The notes beneath the pieces were generated by a model. That model searched no databases. It was not told the DNA's origin and saw only the letters and a list, made by a program, of their open reading frames with translations. The position numbers were made by a program, and so were the translations under genes. This document shows, one piece after another, positions 24,867 to 34,280 of a stretch of 64,000 bases of DNA. Each line of letters starts with the position of its first letter. Positions within the stretch are counted from its first letter, which is position 1. Source of the stretch: Brumimicrobium sp. (lineage in GTDB: Bacteria; Bacteroidota; Bacteroidia; Flavobacteriales_D; Crocinitomicaceae); the NCBI GenBank assembly GCA_023957385.1, contig JAMLGZ010000001.1:186001-250000 (forward strand). The letters run 5' to 3'.

Positions 24867-27146
24867 CTACCTCAAATAAATCCGAGACACTCTCTTACTT
24901 ATCCCCGTCATAACTTCATAAGGAATAGTACCTAATTTCTGAGCAAAAGTTTGCATAGATATGTGCTTACCAAGAAGTTCCACTTCATCGCCAATTATAC
25001 AATCTACATGCGTAACATCAACCATGGTCATATCCATACACACATTTCCAACAACTGGACAAGCTTGACCGTGGATATATACCACACCCACGCCATTACT
25101 CAAAATCCTTCTAAATCCATCGGCATAACCTACCCGAATAGTAGCAACACGCATAGTTTGCGTAGCTTGATACGTTCTACTGTATCCTACCGTTTCTCCT
25201 GCTTTAACTTCTCGAATTTGAGAAATTGTAGTCATCCATCGAACAGACGGAAGTAATTCATCTTTCTCAGCTGTAGAGGTATAACCATACAAACCAATTC
25301 CCAGACGTACCATATCAAAAGCGGCACTATTTCCGAACTTGCTAATACCTTCGCTGTTGAGTATATGAAAGAGAATTTGATGTGTATATGCTTGTTCGAA
25401 AATTGCCTTTATTTTTTTGAATATGTCGATCTGATGAAGGGTGTACGTTTCATCAGAATTATCTGCATCTGCTAAATGGGAATAAACACCCTTCACAGAA
25501 ATTTCAGGTTTGGATTTTAAGATTTCAACCACTTGAGACGCTTCTTCAGGATTAAATCCTAAGCGATTCATTCCGGTTTCGAATGTCACATGCACAGGAA
25601 AATCTGTAATCTTTTCTTTTTCTAGGTAATTACAAAGTTGTTCCAATTGAGTAAAAGAATAAATGGTAGGTTCCAATTGATGTTGCACAATATCATCGAA
25701 GGCATCACCTTCAGTATTAAGTACCAATATGGGAAGGGTTATTCCATTTTCTCGCAATAATCTCCCTTCATCCGCATAAGCAACACCCAAATAATCAATT
25801 CCAGCTTGTTGTAGGAAGTGTGGGATATTGATATCACCCGCACCATACGATGATGCTTTTACCATCGCTAATGTTTTGGTGTTTTTCGGAAGTTTGGATT
25901 GGAAGGTACGCAAGTTATTTTGAATAGCCTTTAAGTCAAATTCTACCCAAGTTTCGTGCTTTCTGTTCTTAAAAAGTAAGACAATATCTTTTAAATTCGA
26001 TCTATAAGAGCCTTTAAATAAAATACTTGCATTCTTTATCTCAAGTAATTCTTTTGGAATTTTATTTTCTTCAATAATGAATGTCTTTTTAGGATGATAA
26101 CCCTGTACAATCTCTAAAATAGCATGCTTTCGTGCTTCACTCACAAAGGAAAAATCAAGTACAACTACTTTGTCAGTTCTTTCATTGGAAGAAAACTGAT
26201 AAGAAAGTGCTTGTTCCAAGGCATCCATATCAATATTATATGAATCGTTGATGATGAGGTTATTATCTATACCTTCAAACACCTCCATGCGGTTAGACAA
26301 AGATGGAAGCTGAGTAACTTTCTTTAAAAGAATATTGCGATCCACTCCTAAATATTGGGCAACATGTAAGGCTAATCTTCGATTTTCGGGATACGAGAAT
26401 TGAGAAAGATTTACGTCATCCCATTGTCCATTTTCGACTAAGTCAAAGGCAATTTTATTGCGTCTGAGTTCACTTTTATGCTTTGCCAAGGCAAAAGTCA
26501 CGTTGGTGTGTTTGAATAATTTTAAATGCTCGCTTGCATGTTGTTCTTGTGACTCAAAATTGTCTGCATAGTATTTTCCAATTCCTGTATAAATCCCTAT
26601 AGTCGGAGATACCATGTCTTCAATAAATTCCATCTCATTGGGATGGGAAATATCGGCTTCAATGATGGCAAAATCGTGCTTTTCATCCATTTCCAACAAG
26701 GAAATTGCTACACCAAGTTGTGAATTAAAGCTTCGTGGACTTCGAATCACTGTATAATCATCAGAAAGCAAAAAGTATAACCATTCTTTAATCGTTGTTT
26801 TACCCAAGCTTCCTGTTATTGCTAAAACAGGATACGAGAATTGATTGCGGTGATGCTTGGCTAATTGTTGGATGGCTCTGAGTGTATCTTTTACTTCTAT
26901 AATGGTCGCATCTGCTGGTAGAGAAACTGCTTTACTGACCACAAAGCTACGTATCCCTTTATCATACGCTTTTTGTACGAAAGTATGTCCGTCTTTCCTT
27001 CCTTCTAAGGCAAAAAATACGGCTTCTTCTGTCTGATGAATGAGCCTTGTATCATAATAAACCGTGGCAATTCTCCCATCATGCATCTGTTTGGCTGCTC
27101 CATCTAAAATATGGACAAGTTCTGTATGAGAAAAGTTAAGATTCAC
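24867..27146 (-). CDS. Bifunctional MurF-like ligase / alanine racemase
   Basis: A fusion of 759 residues typical of Bacteroidota. Residues 1-390 form the UDP-MurNAc-tripeptide:D-Ala-D-Ala ligase part, with NSQLGVAISLLEM and DSYNIDMDAL segments. Its P-loop reads TGSLGKTT (111-118), with the usual Gly-Thr pair altered. Residues 400-759 form a PLP-dependent alanine racemase: the Schiff-base lysine is K430 in MVKASSYGAG, and GYADGFRRI and VGNVCMDMTMVDV are typical. The racemase makes D-Ala for the wall. Whether this ligase half is active is uncertain because several loops depart from stand-alone MurF. The start overlaps the tdk stop by four bases. Confidence 0.93.
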   Translation of the reverse strand: MNLNFSHTELVHILDGAAKQMHDGRIATVYYDTRLIHQTEEAVFFALEGRKDGHTFVQKAYDKGIRSFVVSKAVSLPADATIIEVKDTLRAIQQLAKHHRNQFSYPVLAITGSLGKTTIKEWLYFLLSDDYTVIRSPRSFNSQLGVAISLLEMDEKHDFAIIEADISHPNEMEFIEDMVSPTIGIYTGIGKYYADNFESQEQHASEHLKLFKHTNVTFALAKHKSELRRNKIAFDLVENGQWDDVNLSQFSYPENRRLALHVAQYLGVDRNILLKKVTQLPSLSNRMEVFEGIDNNLIINDSYNIDMDALEQALSYQFSSNERTDKVVVLDFSFVSEARKHAILEIVQGYHPKKTFIIEENKIPKELLEIKNASILFKGSYRSNLKDIVLLFKNRKHETWVEFDLKAIQNNLRTFQSKLPKNTKTLAMVKASSYGAGDINIPHFLQQAGIDYLGVAYADEGRLLRENGITLPILVLNTEGDAFDDIVQHQLEPTIYSFTQLEQLCNYLEKEKITDFPVHVTFETGMNRLGFNPEEASQVVEILKSKPEISVKGVYSHLADADNSDETYTLHQIDIFKKIKAIFEQAYTHQILFHILNSEGISKFGNSAAFDMVRLGIGLYGYTSTAEKDELLPSVRWMTTISQIREVKAGETVGYSRTYQATQTMRVATIRVGYADGFRRILSNGVGVVYIHGQACPVVGNVCMDMTMVDVTHVDCIIGDEVELLGKHISMQTFAQKLGTIPYEVMTGISKRVSRIYLR

Positions 27147-27718
27147 TGTTTATGTTTATTATAGCAAAGCCGACATAGCGGTTCATATTCACTCGTAGCT
27201 CCTACCAATACCTGTTCTGTATGTTTTGTTTTTCGATGTGAATATTGCGCCAAATTACCACAAGAAACACATATTGCATGAACCTTTGTGACATATTCAG
27301 CATTGGCCATTAACAAAGGAATAGGACCAAAAGGTTTCCCTGTAAAATCCATATCCAAACCGGCACAAATCACTCGTACCCCCCATCCTGCTAGTTGATT
27401 AGCAACATCGACTATTTCATTTCCAAAAAACTGGGTTTCATCAATTCCCACAATACGTTCGCCTTTCCAGTGCGATAAAATATCTTCTGCTTTTGCTACC
27501 TGAATGGATTCTAGACTGTGTCCACTATGACTCACGACTTTTTCTTTACTATATCTATTATCAACGATAGGTTTAACTAAAAGTAAAGGAAGTCCTGCGT
27601 ATTCCACACGGCGCAATCTCCGTATAAGTTCTTCTGTTTTCCCGGAAAACATGGATCCACATACTACTTCAATCCATCCGCGTTGCGTACTATGTTCAGG
27701 AAATTGTTCTAAAAACAT
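27143..27718 (-). CDS. tdk: Thymidine kinase (type II, zinc-binding)
   Basis: A 191-residue salvage enzyme that phosphorylates thymidine to dTMP. It has the P-loop GSMFSGKTEE (about residues 21-30), the Walker B segment IVGIDETQFF with the catalytic Glu region, the lasso-type loop near FTGKPFGPIP, and the structural zinc cysteines in AICVSCGNL and PLCRLCYNKH. Length fits the family. It is coupled to the murF/alr gene downstream, a pairing often seen in Bacteroidota. Confidence 0.95.
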   Translation of the reverse strand: MFLEQFPEHSTQRGWIEVVCGSMFSGKTEELIRRLRRVEYAGLPLLLVKPIVDNRYSKEKVVSHSGHSLESIQVAKAEDILSHWKGERIVGIDETQFFGNEIVDVANQLAGWGVRVICAGLDMDFTGKPFGPIPLLMANAEYVTKVHAICVSCGNLAQYSHRKTKHTEQVLVGATSEYEPLCRLCYNKHKQ

Positions 27719-27792
27719 GGCAATTGATTCTTTTCTTCAAAGATAAAATCTTCGGAGATAAAATGGTTGTTTAAGGAAAAGAATTTCAAAAT

Positions 27793-29508
27793 CTATTCAA
27801 CAACCTCAACAATCAAATCAGAATCTGTTTTGGTAACTTTTGTTAAGCCATGTGCCGCCAAACCTTTGATGCTCTTATCCCATTGTTTATTACTCAACCC
27901 TGAACGTTCTTTCAGCATGTTTAGAGACATCGTTTTTTCTTTAGAGAGAATATCAAATATTGCTTTTTCTCCATCTGTTAATTCGGGGCCTTTTTTCTCT
28001 CCGAATTTTTCAGGTTTCATTTGAGGGAAGAACAATACTTCTTGGATAGCTTGATTATCAGTTAGGAACATAGCTAATCTATCCATACCGATTCCCATAC
28101 CCGATGTTGGTGGCATTCCGTATTCCAAAGCTCGTAGGAAATCATAGTCAATCATTCCAGTAGCTTCATCATCACCTTTTTCGGCCAAACGTACTTGTTC
28201 TTCAAAACGCTCACGTTGGTCTATTGGATCATTTAACTCGGAATAAGCATTTGCAATTTCTTTTCCACACACCATTAACTCAAAACGCTCAGTTAATTCA
28301 GGATCATCTCTATGTGATTTACAAAGAGGTGACATCTCTTTGGGATAATCAGTAATAAATGTTGGTTGGATATAGTTTCCTTCACATTTTTCACCAAAAA
28401 TTTCATCGATTAATTTCCCTTTACCCATGGTATCATTTACTTCAATACCAATTTTTCTACAGAAGTCTCTCAATTCATTTTCAGATTTTCCCTTAATATC
28501 AAAACCTGTAAATTCCTTGATAGAATCACGCATAGTAATACGTTTATAAGGAGCTTTAAAGTCAATTTCTTGCCCGTTAAAAGTAGCTTTAGAAGTTCCG
28601 TTTACAGCAATTGCACAGTGTTCCAACAATCTCTCGGCAAAATCCATCATCCAATTGTAATCTTTATAGGCTACATAAATTTCCATTCCTGTAAACTCAG
28701 GATTATGTGTTCTATCCATTCCTTCGTTTCGGAAGTTTTTAGCAAATTCGTAAACACCTTCAAATCCACCAACAATTAAACGCTTTAAATACAGCTCATT
28801 AGCAATTCTCATATAAAGTGGAATATCCAAAGCATTATGATGCGTTTCAAAAGGTCTTGCCGCTGCTCCACCCGGTATAGGTTGTAAGATAGGAGTCTCA
28901 ACTTCTAAATATCCTGCATCGTTAAAGAATTGACGCATAGCATTGAAAAGCTTAATCCTTTTCATGAATACTTCTTTAACTTGTGGGTTTACTACTAAAT
29001 CTACATAACGTTGTCTGTAGCGTTGTTCTGGATCAGTAAACGCATCGTGAACCACACCTTCTGTATCTGTTTTAGGTAGAGGAAGTGGTTTTAACGCTTT
29101 AGAAAGTAGTGTAAACTCCTTCACCTTTACAGAAATTTCTCCAACTTGTGTTTTAAATAATGTTCCTTTAATTCCTAGGAAATCTCCTAGGTCCAAGAAT
29201 TTTTTAAATACTTCGTTGTATAAAGAGCTATCATCTTCAGGGCATAGTTCATCACGATTAAAATACACCTGAATACGTCCTGTGCTATCTTGAATCTCAC
29301 CGAATGCAGCTTTTCCTTGGATTTTACGACGCATTAATCGTCCTGCAATCACAACTTCCTGGTCTTCTTTGTAATTTTGCTTAATCTCCTGAGCTTTATT
29401 TTGGACAGGATAAAGTGCTGCAGGATAAGGTTCTATCCCATATTCACGAATCTTTTGTAAAGTCTCTCTTCGTTGAATTTCCAGTTCGGATAAATCTGTA
29501 TAGCTCAT
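27793..29508 (-). CDS. lysS: Lysyl-tRNA synthetase (class II)
   Basis: A 571-residue class II synthetase that charges tRNA-Lys. The N-terminal OB-fold anticodon domain includes VIAGRLMRRKIQGKAAFGEI. The catalytic core has motif 2 (FRNEGMDRTHNPEFT) and motif 3 (GMGIGMDRLAMFL). After the usual end of the enzyme (FFPQMKPEKF) there is an extra 70-residue tail, ending near EVVE, that reads like a winged helix (EKAIFDILSKEKTMSLNML), an extension seen in Bacteroidota enzymes. A TATCTTTG promoter box lies 32 bases upstream. Confidence 0.96.
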   Translation of the reverse strand: MSYTDLSELEIQRRETLQKIREYGIEPYPAALYPVQNKAQEIKQNYKEDQEVVIAGRLMRRKIQGKAAFGEIQDSTGRIQVYFNRDELCPEDDSSLYNEVFKKFLDLGDFLGIKGTLFKTQVGEISVKVKEFTLLSKALKPLPLPKTDTEGVVHDAFTDPEQRYRQRYVDLVVNPQVKEVFMKRIKLFNAMRQFFNDAGYLEVETPILQPIPGGAAARPFETHHNALDIPLYMRIANELYLKRLIVGGFEGVYEFAKNFRNEGMDRTHNPEFTGMEIYVAYKDYNWMMDFAERLLEHCAIAVNGTSKATFNGQEIDFKAPYKRITMRDSIKEFTGFDIKGKSENELRDFCRKIGIEVNDTMGKGKLIDEIFGEKCEGNYIQPTFITDYPKEMSPLCKSHRDDPELTERFELMVCGKEIANAYSELNDPIDQRERFEEQVRLAEKGDDEATGMIDYDFLRALEYGMPPTSGMGIGMDRLAMFLTDNQAIQEVLFFPQMKPEKFGEKKGPELTDGEKAIFDILSKEKTMSLNMLKERSGLSNKQWDKSIKGLAAHGLTKVTKTDSDLIVEVVE

Positions 29509-29539
29509 TATTTAGAAATTAAGATTAAAAATTCTGCGA

Positions 29540-29547
29540 CAAAGATA
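29540..29547 (-). promoter_or_regulatory. Candidate -7 box for lysS
   Basis: TATCTTTG on the minus strand, matching TAnnTTTG, 32 bases before the lysS ATG. Confidence 0.5.
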
Positions 29548-29770
29548 GTGTTTTTAGTATATAGTTAATAGTGTGTGGAGGATAATTGACGGAGAGTAAA
29601 ACGAATTATTGTAAGTAAAGAAGGAGAGAGAATAATTTTATAATTACAAAAGACAAATCAATCATTTAAATGATTATTTCCTGATGTAGGGTTAATTGCT
29701 TTTAATAGTAACATTAAAGAAATGAAAAGAGAGCTTAATAGGTTTAGGAATGCATTACTGATATAATGTT

Positions 29771-29778
29771 TATCTTTG
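29771..29778 (+). promoter_or_regulatory. Candidate -7 box for the DUF1275 gene
   Basis: TATCTTTG, matching TAnnTTTG, 23 bases before the ATG at 29801. No good -33 TTG was seen. Confidence 0.5.
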
Positions 29779-29800
29779 CATTTCATCTTTTGAACCCATT

Positions 29801-30562
29801 ATGAAGTTTCTGAGAAGTCTATTTCAATTCCAAGGAAGAAACAGAACAGAACCGGATAAAGTAATTACGGCTGGCTCTTTTTCTTTTGTAGCTGGTATTG
29901 TTAATATTGTAGGAATACTAGCAATAGGAAAGCTAACAACCAACGTAACTGGTCATTTTGGTTTCTTTATTCATGAATTCAGCCAAAATAATATTTGGCA
30001 AGGAGTCCACTTTTTGCTTTATATTATCTTCTTCTTTCTAGGTTCCTTTTTTGGAAGCATTCTCTTGCATCACTTCTGGAAAGAAAAAAGATTAAACGTT
30101 TTTGTAATTCCCATTTTGATTGAGGTTGTTTTACTCTTAGGTGTCATTATATTTTCCAGTTATTTTAATTTTTTGGATTATCCAAATGCCATTGCACACG
30201 TTTTACTATTTACGATGGGAATGCAAAATGCTTATGTTACACGTATTTCACGTACTGTTATCAGAACTACACATGTTACTGGCTTATTCACAGATTTCGG
30301 AATAGAGTTAAGTTCTTTGTTTTATACCAAAGATCCACAAGCTCAAAAAAAATTAAGATACACCATTAAGCTTAAAATTTTAGTGATTTCATTTTTCTTG
30401 CTCGGCGGGATTGTAGGAGGAATTGCTTATACATTATTTAAATTGGAGATAAAAACTTTATACCTAGGAATTGCTATTCTTATCTTCTACTTATTTTATG
30501 ACATTATCAAATTTCAATTTAAATATCGAAATATTGGAAAAGCTATAGGTATGAGAAAGTAA
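29801..30562 (+). CDS. DUF1275 (YoaK-type) integral membrane protein
   Basis: A polytopic membrane protein of 253 residues with about six hydrophobic helices. The N-terminal part has the DUF1275 signature: a glycine-rich first helix (GSFSFVAGIVNIVGILAIG) followed by TTNVTGHFGFF, and later QNAYVTRISRTVIRTTHVTGLFTDFG. These proteins are common in bacteria but without known function; transport of a small molecule is a guess. It stands alone between divergent lysS and a strong terminator. Start chosen for the promoter spacing and the basic N-terminus. Confidence 0.88.
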   Translation: MKFLRSLFQFQGRNRTEPDKVITAGSFSFVAGIVNIVGILAIGKLTTNVTGHFGFFIHEFSQNNIWQGVHFLLYIIFFFLGSFFGSILLHHFWKEKRLNVFVIPILIEVVLLLGVIIFSSYFNFLDYPNAIAHVLLFTMGMQNAYVTRISRTVIRTTHVTGLFTDFGIELSSLFYTKDPQAQKKLRYTIKLKILVISFFLLGGIVGGIAYTLFKLEIKTLYLGIAILIFYLFYDIIKFQFKYRNIGKAIGMRK

Positions 30563-30567
30563 AAAAA

Positions 30568-30594
30568 GAAGACATTTCAGAACGAAATGTCTTC
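30568..30594. terminator. Bidirectional terminator between the DUF1275 gene and the M43 protease gene
   Basis: An 11-bp perfect stem (GAAGACATTTC, loop AGAAC, complement) preceded by a run of seven A. It lies between convergent genes. Confidence 0.85.
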
Positions 30595-30643
30595 TAAATA
30601 ATTATGAAAATAAAATGCTAGAAATTATTCTCTTTCAATCTTC

Positions 30644-32788
30644 TTAATTGATAATCAATTGTTTTACAACTTGAGTATCACCAGAAATCACTTTTATTAA
30701 ATAAACTCCTGCTTGAATATTATCAACATCCATCATTACTAGGTTTTTTCCTTCAGAAGCGTGTATTCTGTCAGTAGAAATTACCTGTCCTGCTAAATTA
30801 ACTAATTGAATATCTACATTTTGAGCATGGTTTAAAGTAAATGAAATATTAGCTGCTTTATTTGTAGGATTTGGGTAAACCATACAGTTTAATTCATTTG
30901 CATTTTCAGTATCAATACCTAGTGGATCATCTTGAGGGTCTCCAGCGTATATATTGATATCGTCCATATAGAAGTTATTTCCACCGTCTGATTCAAATTC
31001 AAATTTTACTCTGAAATTGTCGATCCAGAATTGACTTGTGATGTTTATCATGTGAACAGTTACCCAATCGCTTGGAGAAGATGGAGTCCATGCACTCGTA
31101 GCAATATCATTTCCTAAAGAATTCCCTTTCAGAGTTTTGCGTACCTCCCAAGCATTTCCACAATCTTTGGAAATATATACACGTAACCATTCAGAGTTTG
31201 CAGCTTGTCGTTTTCTATATGCATAACGAAAAGACAGTGTAACTTCTGTTGTATTTGTAATTGAGGATAAATCAATAGGCTGTGACACTAGTGCGTCGAT
31301 ATTAGCTTTTGGTTGACCAAAATTAGTTAACTTAATAGATTTCGAACCTGTATAAGCAGTTGTATTTGTGGTTTCAAATTTATTATTACTTCCTGGATTT
31401 TCTATCATCCAGAAATTATCAGAGAAGGATTGATTCTCGAATCCTTCAATGAACGGTAAGGCTAGTCCTTCATCTAACACAACAATATAAGCATTTTTTG
31501 TTATGCTTTTATTTGTAGAACCGTCGGATACAGATAATTTAACTTGATAGGTTCCAGGAGTGTTATATGTAATTGTAGGATTTTGGATAGAAGATGTAGC
31601 TGGTGTTCCTCCTGCAAACTCCCAGTTCCACGAAGTAGCTCCAAAATAAGATAAATCTTGAAAAGTAACAGGTTGACCTGGGCATACTTCTTGATAATCA
31701 GATTTGAATTCAGCTGTACATAATATATCAGGGGCATTTACTCCTGTGGCTGCTAAATTTGTAGTTTTCCATATATTATTTCTACCCCCTACTGAGCTGT
31801 TTAGTGCTGCATGCATTCTAGCTTTCTGGCCTAATGTAAACATTTTAGAACAGTATGCATATTCCATGAAGTTTTCAACATTATCTACAACATCATAACC
31901 ATAAGGAGAACTTGGTGGTTCTACGCAAGAATTCATATTTAAATTACATGTCGTTGCACCTTTACATAAAGGAGTATCAGTAATACCATCATCTGTAGAA
32001 CAGTTTCCTGCCAAACCAGGCTCGTTAGAATCTCCCCATGCATGAGGTAAATCTAACCAATGACCTGCCTCATGTGAAAGTGTATGTATGCCTGTTGAAG
32101 AAGAAGTACCTATTCCACCTACATAATTGTGGATAACATGGATACCATTACTCATGGAGGAACCTAAGTAGTTATTAGGATATTGTGTATAACCTGCGGC
32201 ACCTCCAATATCCTTGGCCACAAATATATTTAGATACTTATCTCCAGGCCAATCCCCTTGTGCCGCTTTTACAATTGCGACCCTGTTTGCATTTCCATCA
32301 TTAGTTTGTGTTGAGTATGTTCGCGTTACACCATTTGTACAATTACCATTAGGATCTAATTTAGCTAATTTGAATTCTATTTGTATATCCGCTACATAAG
32401 GTAAAAATACAGGAACGACATCCATCCAGTTGCTATTTGATTTCTGATAATCTTTATTCATGTGTTCGACAGCATCTACCACTTGTTCGTAGGAGATATT
32501 TTCAGGGCCATTCTCATGAATAATATGGAATACTACTGGGATAGTATAAACAATAGTTTTTTCATGAATACTGCTTTGTAATTCAGGATGTTCTTGAATG
32601 AAAGTCTTAATTTCTTGCTGGTAATTAGCTCTCTCTTGAATATATTGTGCTTTTTCTTGTTCAGATAGGCTGTTAAAAAATTCTTGACGTTTTAAATCTG
32701 TATCACATGCCCTTATTTCTTGAGCAAATGGGGTGTTACTTACTATTGAACTAAATAATATGACAATAGCGAACAATGTTTTTTTCAT
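30644..32788 (-). CDS. Secreted M43 (pappalysin/cytophagalysin-like) metalloprotease with T9SS tail
   Basis: An exported protease of 714 residues. Signal peptide MKKTLFAIVILFSSIVSNTPFAQ, then a propeptide. The zinc site HEAGHWLDLPH gives H239, E240, H243 and H249, and the Met-turn is NFMEY near residue 305; many cysteines follow, as in M43 enzymes. A PKD domain (about 355-440, QDLSYFGATSWNWEFAGG) and a jelly-roll-like domain come next. The C-terminal 75 residues (MVYPNPTNKAANISF to VVKQLIIN) are a type A T9SS sorting domain. So it is sent to the cell surface or medium. I used the ATG at 32788; the frame upstream lacks a signal peptide. Confidence 0.92.
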   Translation of the reverse strand: MKKTLFAIVILFSSIVSNTPFAQEIRACDTDLKRQEFFNSLSEQEKAQYIQERANYQQEIKTFIQEHPELQSSIHEKTIVYTIPVVFHIIHENGPENISYEQVVDAVEHMNKDYQKSNSNWMDVVPVFLPYVADIQIEFKLAKLDPNGNCTNGVTRTYSTQTNDGNANRVAIVKAAQGDWPGDKYLNIFVAKDIGGAAGYTQYPNNYLGSSMSNGIHVIHNYVGGIGTSSSTGIHTLSHEAGHWLDLPHAWGDSNEPGLAGNCSTDDGITDTPLCKGATTCNLNMNSCVEPPSSPYGYDVVDNVENFMEYAYCSKMFTLGQKARMHAALNSSVGGRNNIWKTTNLAATGVNAPDILCTAEFKSDYQEVCPGQPVTFQDLSYFGATSWNWEFAGGTPATSSIQNPTITYNTPGTYQVKLSVSDGSTNKSITKNAYIVVLDEGLALPFIEGFENQSFSDNFWMIENPGSNNKFETTNTTAYTGSKSIKLTNFGQPKANIDALVSQPIDLSSITNTTEVTLSFRYAYRKRQAANSEWLRVYISKDCGNAWEVRKTLKGNSLGNDIATSAWTPSSPSDWVTVHMINITSQFWIDNFRVKFEFESDGGNNFYMDDINIYAGDPQDDPLGIDTENANELNCMVYPNPTNKAANISFTLNHAQNVDIQLVNLAGQVISTDRIHASEGKNLVMMDVDNIQAGVYLIKVISGDTQVVKQLIIN

Positions 32789-32996
32789 ATAAAAGATTTT
32801 AGCATTTGGGGCAATAAAATTACGTATTCTTCCATAGAATTCCAATTTTTCACAGGAATTTAATTTTCTTTTAACACGTATCAACAATTTCTAACTTTTA
32901 TTTCTAGACGAAGTTTCTGCTTTATTGGTTTGCAATGTGTCTATATTTTAACCTGTTGTGTATTGCTCTTATCGGGTTAAAAAGGACATTAGGTTC

Positions 32997-33117
32997 CGTT
33001 CGCTACGCTTCGAAATTACACTTAAGCCTATAATAAAGGAGAGTGGGGCGGCTTTGCCGCCCCACTCTCCTTCTAACTATGTTGACGGTTGTCATTCCGG
33101 AGCGCAGCGAACGGAAT
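32997..33117. repeat. Large nested hairpin beside the IS3 element
   Basis: The inner part is a perfect 17-bp, GC-rich inverted repeat (AAGGAGAGTGGGGCGGC at 33036-33052, loop TTT, complement at 33056-33072). An outer pair, CCGTTCGCTACGCTTCG near 32997 and CGGAGCGCAGCGAACGG near 33100, is also nearly complementary. The GC content stands out from the AT-rich surroundings. Bases 32789-32996 between the protease gene and the hairpin hold no other feature that I can see. Confidence 0.75.
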
Positions 33118-33137
33118 CTTGTCTCGTCCTAAAAAAA

Positions 33138-33213
33138 GTTTACACTTTTTCTCTTTAATCCTGTTATAAATTTACATTTTATTTTAATCCTAAAATTCAT
33201 TTACATTTTATTT
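33138..33213. repeat. Short direct repeats inside the left end of the IS3 element
   Basis: Three copies of a (G/A)TTTACA(C)TTTT core at 33138, 33170 and 33199, about 30 bases apart, two of them followed by TTTAATCCT. A further copy, GTTTACACTTTTTA, occurs inside the right end at about 34699. They may be transposase-binding sites. Confidence 0.5.
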
Positions 33214-33309
33214 ATTTTTGCATTATCGATGGAAACGGAAATAAGCTCTGCTGAGGAGCAACTTATCAGGGATAAATCGACGACCGACGAAGTATTAAAC
33301 TTTGTTATG

Positions 33310-33329
33310 GGGCTAACTTTTGTTAGCCC
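33310..33329 (+). terminator. Terminator-like hairpin downstream of the IS3 orfB
   Basis: GGGCTAAC, loop TTTT, GTTAGCCC followed by TTTT: an 8-bp stem that could stop transcription entering the IS from the left. Confidence 0.5.
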
Positions 33330-33369
33330 TTTTCTAAATACTTTAGAGGTCTTAATGCCTAAAAAAAAC

Positions 33370-34278
33370 CTATACACACTCTTCACTTTTTTGTTCTTGA
33401 TTTACTTTTCTATAATATGTTTTCCATTTCCTTTCGCCCTTTTCCACCTCTCCTAAATGAACCTTATTAGGAGTTTGATTCCCAATACTCATGTGAGGTC
33501 TATGTTCATTATACAGAACAACCACCTTGTCAAATAACTCCTTAGCCTGCTTAAAAGTTCTTACTTTATAATACTCTAAATATTCTTCTTTTAGTATTCC
33601 ATTAACCCTTTCTGCAACGGCATTTTCTAACGGATCTCCAGATTCAGTCATACTTATTTGAACATCATAACTATTTAAGAGATTTACATATTTATAGCTG
33701 CAATACTGACTCCCTCTGTCAGAATGATGAATAAGATTTTGCGACAATATATCCTGCTTTAATGCCATTTTAAGAGCCTTTAAACTCTCAATGGCTTCAA
33801 GAGATTGAGCTAGGTTATAACCAATTATTTTATGACTAAAAGCATCTGTAATTAAAGAAATATACAAAACACCAAATCCTGTTTTCCAATAAGTTATATC
33901 ACTTACCCATAACTGGTTAGGAGCAGTTGGAATAAATGCTCTTATTAAGTTGGGGTATTTTCTCATCCAGTGATTAGACTGGGTTGTTCTGATGACTCTT
34001 TTTCTCCTTCTAATCAATAAAGTATGTAGGGAAAGCAAGTCAAACAAAGCATCTCTCCCCATTTTTATTTGGTGCTCTAGCAGAAAACTTTCCAACATAA
34101 TGTACAGCTTCCTAGTTCCTATTCTTGGATGATTATTTCTAATAGAAATGACTTCTTTTAATACTAAAGCTTGTTCAATTTCTTGAAATTCTGCTCTATA
34201 AAAACTCTGATAATATGCCTGACGAGTAACACCAAACAACCAGCATAATTTGCTTAATCCTATTTTAGGTTGACGCAT
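33370..34278 (-). CDS. IS3-family transposase OrfB (DDE integrase)
   Basis: The 302-residue catalytic transposase. An N-terminal HTH_21-like region (RIGTRKLYIMLESF) precedes the rve integrase core with the DDE residues: Asp in LWVSDITYW, Asp in HHSDRGSQYCS and Glu in ENAVAERVNGILKEEY. The C-terminal YNEHRPHMSIGNQTP is typical. It starts two bases after the orfA stop, so no frameshift is needed to make it, unlike many IS3 elements in which orfA and orfB overlap. No stop or frameshift was seen, so it is likely functional. Confidence 0.92.
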   Translation of the reverse strand: MRQPKIGLSKLCWLFGVTRQAYYQSFYRAEFQEIEQALVLKEVISIRNNHPRIGTRKLYIMLESFLLEHQIKMGRDALFDLLSLHTLLIRRRKRVIRTTQSNHWMRKYPNLIRAFIPTAPNQLWVSDITYWKTGFGVLYISLITDAFSHKIIGYNLAQSLEAIESLKALKMALKQDILSQNLIHHSDRGSQYCSYKYVNLLNSYDVQISMTESGDPLENAVAERVNGILKEEYLEYYKVRTFKQAKELFDKVVVLYNEHRPHMSIGNQTPNKVHLGEVEKGERKWKTYYRKVNQEQKSEECV

Positions 34279-34280
34279 TT

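Noticed and set aside
33201..33456. Short frames on both strands between the IS3 left end and orfB
   Set aside because: They cover a terminator-like hairpin and the 3' end of orfB and have no recognisable protein pattern.
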